Assembly (NCBI GenBank): GCA_019009955.1 | Contig: CM032233.1 | Span: forward strand, 97,782,501-97,846,500 | Direction: 5' to 3' | DNA length: 64,000 bases | Source: Riptortus pedestris | Lineage: Eukaryota > Arthropoda > Insecta > Hemiptera > Alydidae | Shown here: positions 57,940 through 64,000 of the stretch, one piece after another | Layout: every line of letters starts with the position of its first letter | How positions within the stretch are numbered: the first letter of the stretch is position 1 | Program-made: the position numbers and the translations under genes | The notes under the pieces: model-generated | The model's input: the letters and a program-made list of their open reading frames with translations, nothing else | Database searches by the model: none | What the model was told of the DNA's origin: nothing

Positions 57940-58100
57940 GATTGCAATATCACTGTTACAGAGAGAGTAGTCGTCAAACTAGTGAGAAACACATTAGAAC
58001 TGCGCTTAAAAAAAGAGAAAGGGTTTCCAAGGTGGAGGGTGGGGGGCGAGTAGTGCAATCCGATTGGCACGAAAATAATAAACATTGAAACAATCGTCAA
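57940..58100 (-). promoter_or_regulatory. Promoter and 5' leader of zinc-finger microprotein gene 2
   Basis: On the minus strand: CCAAT box (complement of GATTGGC at 58062-58068), then CCCTCCACCTTGGAA (complement of 58025-58039), then ctctgtaacagtgatattgc (complement of 57943-57962), then the ATG. The distance from CCAAT to ATG is 128 bp, against 126 bp in gene 1. Confidence 0.6.
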
Positions 58101-58230
58101 AGGAGCCGTGCTTCAGAGCTATTGCCAATGAATAGCACCATTGTGGGTTAATATGGCTTGTTGGTTTTAATCTCGAGTCACAATTTACACAAAGTGTTCC
58201 GACTATTCTATGCCCGGATGTTATTTTCAT
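58100..58230 (-). pseudogene. Degenerate third copy of the zinc-finger microprotein
   Basis: The minus-strand frame reads LCVNCDSRLKPTSHINPQWC, YSL, and after an insertion FDDCFNVYYF. It parallels LCANC-x12-CQWC-RSLFHNDC of gene 1. The third Cys is replaced by Pro and the His is displaced, so the metal site is broken. It lies directly upstream of the gene 2 promoter, in the same orientation. Confidence 0.45.
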
Positions 58231-58619
58231 TTATAGAAGATTTCCGTTTAGGAAAATCAACTATCATCATTGTTTTTTTTTAATCGTCCTTCATTAAATA
58301 ATCACAACTTCCCATCTGATTTTCACTTCCAGTAATTAAGTCTCTAAACATCTCATGTCCAGCTTACAATTCATGTTCTGTATACAAAGACTCCTTTCTA
58401 CCGAAGAAATAAAGAATAGATGTTGCGATGGAATCACCATGCAATAGATATCATGATTACAATTAAATATTGAGTTTTAAAACATTTTCATACAGTACGG
58501 ATCCCAAGAAGAACTTGAGCCTTAGTATAACTTTATAATTCATTTAATTTATTTTTCAATATTTTTTTAAACATCTAAGTTTTATCCTACTTACTTTGAT
58601 CATAATTGACATTTATAAT
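58231..58619. other. No recognisable gene
   Basis: AT-rich intergenic sequence between the microprotein cluster and a family B copy. Confidence 0.5.
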
Positions 58620-58739
58620 ACCATGCCCTTAAGGGAAATCAGCTATTGAGGTTGTGCTCACGACGCGATTTTTGAAAAAGTTCTTCAAATGTCCATCGAT
58701 CCTACCTAGGAGATGACGAAAATGAGGGCCATTCAAAAT

Positions 58740-58797
<58 letters not shown>

Positions 58798-59650
58798 TCT
58801 GGTACCTCTGCAGTCGTAATTTTTGTTTAATTGTAACCAAACTCGATATATAAGCGTTTTAATTAAAAAAAAGATCAAGTTCGTTAACAACTGAAATCGG
58901 ACTTTGGGGAGGGGAGTTTAGGGGGGAGGAATATCGAAATTTTGAAATATCATCGTTATTATACGTCTGATCGAAAAAGTGTAGAAAATCAATGTTATTG
59001 CAAATGTAATTTTCTATAAATGTTGTTATATACATATATTCTCATAATGAATATTACCGAAGATATTTCCATTTATTTAGTTTTGACTCCAACTCATGTC
59101 ACATGAAGAATAAGCTGTTATATCATAAACCATTTTATTCTAAGCCTAAATACCAAATATTGATTTAAAGAGGCTTTTATTATGCGAGATACGTGCAAAT
59201 TAGTTGCGCAATGACGCCTTCAATTAAGATTTTTCCTTCTTGTTTCGAAAATGTTTACTTGATCTGTATCATACTCGAGATTTAACTGTTTCAGTCGACA
59301 CTAAATATCTTTATCTGTTATTGACTGATGTCAGGCCTAGAATAGGGGGGGGGGGGGGTAGGTATAGAGGTGGCGGGGATTCGAAAATTCAAAATACTGT
59401 CCTCATTATAAGTTGGTTGTTAAACTATTGATGCTCTACAATTATTGCGTTATTCATTTTTTCGTAACTCAAGTCTTCAGCGAGTAATTCGTATTGTTTT
59501 GTTTTCTGCCTCAGTACACCCCCGTCCACCGCTCTCTTCTACTCATTGGTATATTTTACATATAAACAAAGAATATGTTGTGAAATGAGATCAAAAGTGT
59601 GTTATACCATCAGGTGGGAAATCCGATTAGTTAGCTTCACAGACTTTTTA
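58620..59650 (+). mobile_element. Family B repeat, long form
   Basis: It begins CCCTTAAGGGAAATCAGCTA, TTGAGGTTGTGCTC, with a (TA)n tract at 58743-58796 and the core. The long-form extension includes AAGCTGTTATATCATAAACC. It ends GGTGGGAAATCCGATTAGTT. Confidence 0.78.
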
Positions 59651-59699
59651 GTAATAGGTCAACGCAAAGCTGATAATCATGCGATTTTCATTTTCAGTA

Positions 59700-59836
59700 A
59701 GTGTAAAAATAAAGACAATAAGATTGGTTCTATACAATTTTTCGATCCGACATATAATATCGGAGATATTTTGAATTTTCGAAAACCCCCCCCTCTAAAC
59801 CCCTCCCACTGGTCAGATATAAAAATTACTCTATTA

Positions 59837-59888
<52 letters not shown>

Positions 59889-60017
59889 AGAGTTTTGAAC
59901 GGACCTCATTTTCGACATCTACTAGGTAGGATCGATGGACATTTGAAGATAAATTTCGAAAATTTCGTCATGAGTACGACCTCAATAGCTGATTTCCCTT
60001 AAAGGAAATCTGCTAAA
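59700..60017 (-). mobile_element. Family B repeat, reverse, hairpin end present
   Basis: Reversed core (ATTGGTTCTATACAATTTTT, CCCCCCCCTCTAAACCCC), a (TA)n tract at 59838-59887, TTTTGAACGGACCTCATTTT, and the end AATAGCTGATTTCCCTTAAA, GGAAATCTGCT. Confidence 0.78.
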
Positions 60018-60054
60018 AATATAGTTGTTGATGGCAACAATTGTAAAGCATCAC

Positions 60055-60545
60055 TCGTTTAACAAGATTGGTTTTATAAAATGTTTTTGATCTAACTCAA
60101 AAAAACGGAGATATTTTGGATTTTCTAATTTCCCCATCTCTAACCCCCCCCCCCCCCATATTTCGGGTCCGATTTCAGCCATTACTAATATGATTTTGGT
60201 GTTGAGTGAAACAGTTAAATATAAGAAGTAGAACAAATCCAAATTTCCGAGTTAAGAACGAAAAATCTTAAAAGGTTACGCCATCATCACATAACTTATT
60301 TGCATGTACCACAGACAGTAAACGTTCAATGAAAACAATATTTGGTACTGAAGGTTCCAATAAAGTGGTTCATGATATAACTTGGTTTCCTGAAGGGTTA
60401 AAACTAATAAGTGCAAATATTTCGGTTAATATTCGTGATAGAGAAAATACGTATATAAAAACATTTATAGTGAATTGCAGAAAGATTATTTTTATACAAT
60501 TTTTCTATCCAACGTATAAGGAATATATTTCTAATTTTCTATAAG
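60055..60545 (-). mobile_element. Family B fragments, reverse, two partial copies
   Basis: 60055-60240 is a reversed core with a C-run. 60270-60530 is a reversed long-form segment with GCAAATATTTCGGTTAATAT and CGTATATAAAAACATTTATA. Confidence 0.6.
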
Positions 60546-60734
60546 ACAAAATTTGCGAGTGCTACACAGTGTTGGATTAGTACAAGCTAGGTAGACAAAA
60601 TTATTTTTCGGTATTTTTACATCTTTTTCGACCGATTAAGTAATGTAAGTATTAACAGAAATTAATTAACTGCTAATTGAATCAAGGAGAATTTCCAGGA
60701 AAATAAGTAGATAAATTAATATATAGAGCAATAA

Positions 60735-61230
60735 GATGACGCATAATAACGGAGATATTTAGAATGTAATTGCAAATGTATTGTTCTATTAATCAGTCGA
60801 GCTCCAAGAGCCGTCAGGTCAACATCGAAGACCTTCGGGCACTGACGGTGATGCACAGCATCGAAAGCGCTCTGCCGTTTTAATAAATGGTCATAGTAGA
60901 AGCGTAGCCAATTTTGTCATCCTACCTACATTAGAAGTCACTTCCACCTGCCAGAATACCAACTCAGAATGTTCTATTAATGCTGTTATACACGTTTCTT
61001 CATTATCTTCAATATTAACCGAGATATTTTTATTTTTTAGTTTTCAGCCTTCAGTAAACTGTTATATTATAAACATAAATAAGCTGTTATATTATGAAGC
61101 ACATTATTTGAAGTATAAATACCAAATATTGTTCTCATTGAACTTTTACTTTTAATAATAATAATTGCAAATACTTGGCGCACATGGGAAATCTGCTTAT
61201 TTTACGCAGTCGCTGTGTGACGAACTTTTT
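60735..61230 (+). mobile_element. Family B repeat interrupted by a small insertion
   Basis: Core at 60738-60793 and 60970-61080, long-form words to 61160, and the right end GGGAAATCTGCTTATTTTAC, GCAGTCGCTGTGTGACGAAC. A 176-bp insert at 60794-60969 splits it. Confidence 0.7.
60782..60981. mobile_element. 176-bp insertion with 12-bp target duplication
   Basis: TGTTCTATTAAT is found at 60782-60793 and 60970-60981, flanking a 176-bp sequence much richer in G and C than its surroundings (for example GCCGTCAGGTCAACATCGAA). The duplication falls inside a family B core, which proves insertion into that repeat. No tail, tRNA boxes or TIRs are evident. It could be a short SINE or a retro-inserted transcript piece. 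Confidence 0.7.
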
Positions 61231-61676
61231 CCTAATAAACGTTTATACTATTCTCGTTGGAATTTGGGTTAGTGGTGAAAGGGGTCGAGTGGAGGGGGAG
61301 AAGGCGTGGCTAGGGGTGTAAGCAGCCCTACTCCGAAGGCAACCCCAGTAGATGCGCGCTTAACCCTCCGTAACTACTTCGTCGTGATCATGTTTCTCCG
61401 TCAAGACAAAGCTCTTCACGATAAGCTGCCATTTATATTTCATTTCGATGGCTACAAAGTACTACTTTTTCCTCCAATAGGTATACCCGGCTGTGAAAAC
61501 CAAGACCTATATTTGCATCAACACAGTGTTAAACTGCTGATTCGGTTTTGTTGGCCTCTACAAGACAACATCCAGTTAATGGAGTCAGCCGAGTATAGGA
61601 TACGCTACTACTTTTTTACGAAAAAATCCCTCCTCAGTTACTCATTGATGCGCTACTTAATGACATTAGTGGTTTT
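61231..61676. other. Unassigned region with an open frame
   Basis: A + strand frame at 61306-61680 (124 codons) is open and GC-richer than its surroundings but has no recognisable motif. It may be an exon of the gene described at 61677-62175 in another frame; no convincing donor joins them. Confidence 0.35.
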
Positions 61677-62175
61677 TTGAGCCACCACCTCCCTCCGGCT
61701 TGCTTTGCACTACAGGGTTCCCTTGTAAAAAGATACGGACTCGCTTTTTTCATTCGCTTAATCCTCATGGAGATGGGATATAATTACCACGAAGCTCTCA
61801 GTTCACTGGATCACGGGTTAACAGCTACATTATCGTGCAAGGAAAAACGATTTCTTCAACGATATAAGATTACAAACAGATTGAGGGGATTCGCAAGTAT
61901 ATCTTCGCGAAGCAGTGGTGAGTGAAATTTTTCTAAATAACTACCTATGATTATTTTCATATTATTGTATGACGAAATATATAACTTTCAACTACTTAAA
62001 AATAAGTGATTTCTTTAATCATCAAGGAGCTACACTTTTTTCAGATTCGCAAAGTTATTATGCTCAAACGTATTACGTCACAATATTGTTACATGAATTA
62101 TGCATACGTTTCTATACGCAAACATATAGAGCTCTAATTCGCATGTTCCACACAAATTCGAATTCATCTGCTTAG
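61677..62175 (+). CDS. Possible unrecognised gene, last two exons
   Basis: Exon A runs to 61917 (donor CAGTG/GTGAGT) and encodes KRYGLAFFIRLILMEMGYNY then HEALSSLDHGLTATLSC. It may begin at the acceptor CACTACAG near 61711. A 127-bp intron follows. Exon B is 62045-62175 (acceptor CTTTTTTCAG), reads SQSYYAQTYYVTILLH and ends at TAG. Phases agree: G from exon A plus AT gives Asp. A poly(A) signal AATAAA lies at 62237-62242. I do not recognise the protein. Splice sites, phase and signal together make it better than a chance frame. Confidence 0.4.
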
Positions 62176-62236
62176 GAATAATTTGTGTTTAAAATCTTAT
62201 TTTGATGTTTAACGAAATGGAATGTTAAACTGCCTT

Positions 62237-62242
62237 AATAAA
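62237..62242 (+). terminator. Polyadenylation signal AATAAA
   Basis: It lies 62 bp after the stop codon of the possible gene at 61677-62175. Confidence 0.4.
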
Positions 62243-62534
62243 ATTTGAAATATAATTTTTGTTTTAAACAATTAATTCATTTTCTGGTGCATAAACTAAA
62301 GATTTTTTGCTCCACAGCTCATTAACTCGCACACAGGATATGTTGGGGGTGGGTGGGTGGATGCGACTTTGTGTATGTTGTCAGAGGATGAATTGTAATG
62401 TGTGTGGAACATAAGAATTAGAGTTCGATACTCCTTTGTTTAAATAGCTATTTAATCGGTTAGGAAAAATGTGTCTTTGAGATGTTTAATGAAATGGAAT
62501 ATTATGTTTAATGTTCTATTATTGTTTACTTATG
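62243..62534. other. No recognisable gene
   Basis: AT-rich sequence with a G-rich spot (GGGGGTGGGTGGGTGG) near 62345. Confidence 0.5.
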
Positions 62535-63103
62535 TTTTAGTAGATTTCCGAAAAATTTCCTCAAATGTCCATCGATCCTACCCAGGAGAAACGAAAATGA
62601 GGTCCGTTCAAAACTATATATATATATATATATATTTGTCTGTTAACACTCTAGCGGTCGCAATTTTTGTTTAATCGTCACCAAACTCGGTATTTAATCG
62701 TTTTATGTAAAAAGGAAGATCAAGTTCGTTAACAGCTGAAATCGGACCAGTGGGAGGGGGGGGTTTAGAGGGGGGATTTTCAAAAATTCGAAATATCTCC
62801 GTTATTATGCATCGGATCGAAAAATTGTATAGAACTAATCTTATTGCAAATTAAATTTACTATAAATATTGTTATATACATTTATTCTCTATCTTGAATA
62901 TTAACCGAGATATTTGCATTTTTCTGTTTTCAGCTTCTGAGATGAGATCGGCTAACTTCGGGTCTAGTCGTGAGTTTCCTTCAAGAGCTAGTTCGGGCCG
63001 TTCCCGTAACTGTCTGACTCTCTATTCTGAAATTTCTTTATTGTAAAACTTCACGTGGGAAATCTGCTTAGTTTACGCAACCCCTGCATGACGGACTTTT
63101 ATT
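62535..63103 (+). mobile_element. Family B repeat, near full length
   Basis: TCCTCAAATGTCCATCGATC, a (TA)n tract at 62615-62636, CTCTAGCGGTCGCAATTTTT, the GTGGGAGGGGGGGGTTTAGA core, ATTAACCGAGATATTTGCAT and the end GTGGGAAATCTGCTTAGTTT, CAACCCCTGCATGACGGAC. With the copy at 16236-16799 it gives a good consensus for the short form. Confidence 0.85.
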
Positions 63104-63339
63104 ATCGTTCTCTTCCTCGTAAAAACTTTAATTATTTATGAAAACATTTTTTTTTTTAGGATCATGTTGTTAAGCCTATACATGTTTTATGCTAAAACAC
63201 GCTTAAAAAACATTTTTTCGCTTTTCCCATTTCAAGAATATTCTACTACCACTGGACATATGGTAGCTACAGAACTCAGGACCATGACGATTTTTCATTT
63301 TGAAACTATGAACTCGTGGAATTGCTGTGTGTGCGTGAG

Positions 63340-63371
<32 letters not shown>

Positions 63372-63796
63372 AGTGCGTGTGTGTGTTACAACAATGGACT
63401 CTGTATCTTGAATACAATGAATTTCTATATCTCGAATTTCATTCATTGCCAAACAATGAAAACATATTTCGGTTCTCACGGAAAAACTGCTTAACATAGA
63501 AAATATTTCAAATGAATGACATCGGCTATCAGTCTCTATCTATAAACATCTCATTGAAAACATTATTCAAGATTAATCAACCTTCGCTTAATCAAAAAAT
63601 TTTACTACTAATATTTCTTCAGAGAAAAAGATAATTTTAAAATGGGCACTGTTCGAATTGATAAAATATAATAGACAGATTTTATTTATTTTTTTAGATA
63701 GATAGATTTTATTGGCTAATATGTACATATTATAGCCTGAGTCTGCCCCATTTAGTGTTAGTAATCTTACTAGTAATACACAAAAAGAAAAAAAGA

Positions 63797-63842
<46 letters not shown>

Positions 63843-64000
63843 ACTATTGGCATAATATTAACCTACTATATACAATAAAATAATACATTTTACATTTTTT
63901 TTTATTAAATGTTTTCAGGTACTTAAACTTCTAAAATTCTTTATAATTTAATCTGATTAGTACTATTCAACATATACGTATTTACTTTTGTTTATTTGTT
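63104..64000. other. No recognisable gene; microsatellites
   Basis: Contains (GT)n at 63345-63385 and (TA)n at 63808-63838. Open frames across these are not supported as genes. Confidence 0.6.

Overview
The window is eukaryotic, almost certainly from an arthropod and most likely an insect. It shows GT-AG introns, a soluble guanylate cyclase alpha-type gene, R1-clade non-LTR retrotransposons, a P-element (THAP) transposase relic, a Penelope-like element, a tRNA-derived SINE, a hAT-type MITE and a mariner tail. I cannot name the species. The DNA is AT-rich, gene-poor and dominated by repeats.

Layout. 1-14,070 holds three R1-clade elements on the + strand, separated by (GA)n tracts. Copy 1 (1-4,718) has open reading frames that carry frame-preserving internal deletions. 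Copy 3 (4,894-7,390) is a broken, more distant relative truncated at both ends at GA tracts. Copy 2 (about 7,713-13,240) has an intact 1,048-residue ORF2 but a broken ORF1. Copies 1 and 2 are nearly identical in 5' UTR and ORF1 but differ strongly from the start of ORF2 onward, so at least one is a chimera. 14,108-22,419 holds three phase-compatible minus-strand exons of a soluble guanylate cyclase alpha-like gene. Their introns carry repeat copies and an 85-bp satellite; the remaining exons lie outside the window or were not found.

22.5-32 kb is repeat-rich: family A, a 78-bp array, an R1 relic, a 50-bp array that runs directly into a period-16 (C15A)n tract, a minus-strand LINE tail, and family B copies. 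32.8-36 kb has a foldback repeat, a terminal-exon-like segment, and two minus-strand exons of a possible multi-pass receptor. 37-43 kb has a LINE fragment with 12-bp target duplications, a hAT-like MITE with 8-bp duplications, a full family A copy, and a Penelope-like element with RT, GIY-YIG and a hammerhead-like motif.

43.4-49 kb has a P-element-like pseudogene, a PHD-type zinc-finger microprotein gene, a SINE with 14-bp duplications, and a second copy of the terminal-exon segment. 50-64 kb is mostly family B and other repeats, plus a second zinc-finger microprotein gene with a degenerate tandem copy (57.7-58.2 kb) and an unrecognised possible gene with two exons (61.7-62.2 kb).

The most unusual signal is the pair of 58- and 61-residue C4HC3 zinc-finger genes. 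They lie 13 kb apart in opposite orientation, share a CCAAT-containing promoter and 5' leader, and have the same splice donor just after the stop codon. All identifications come from reading the sequence; no database search was run.
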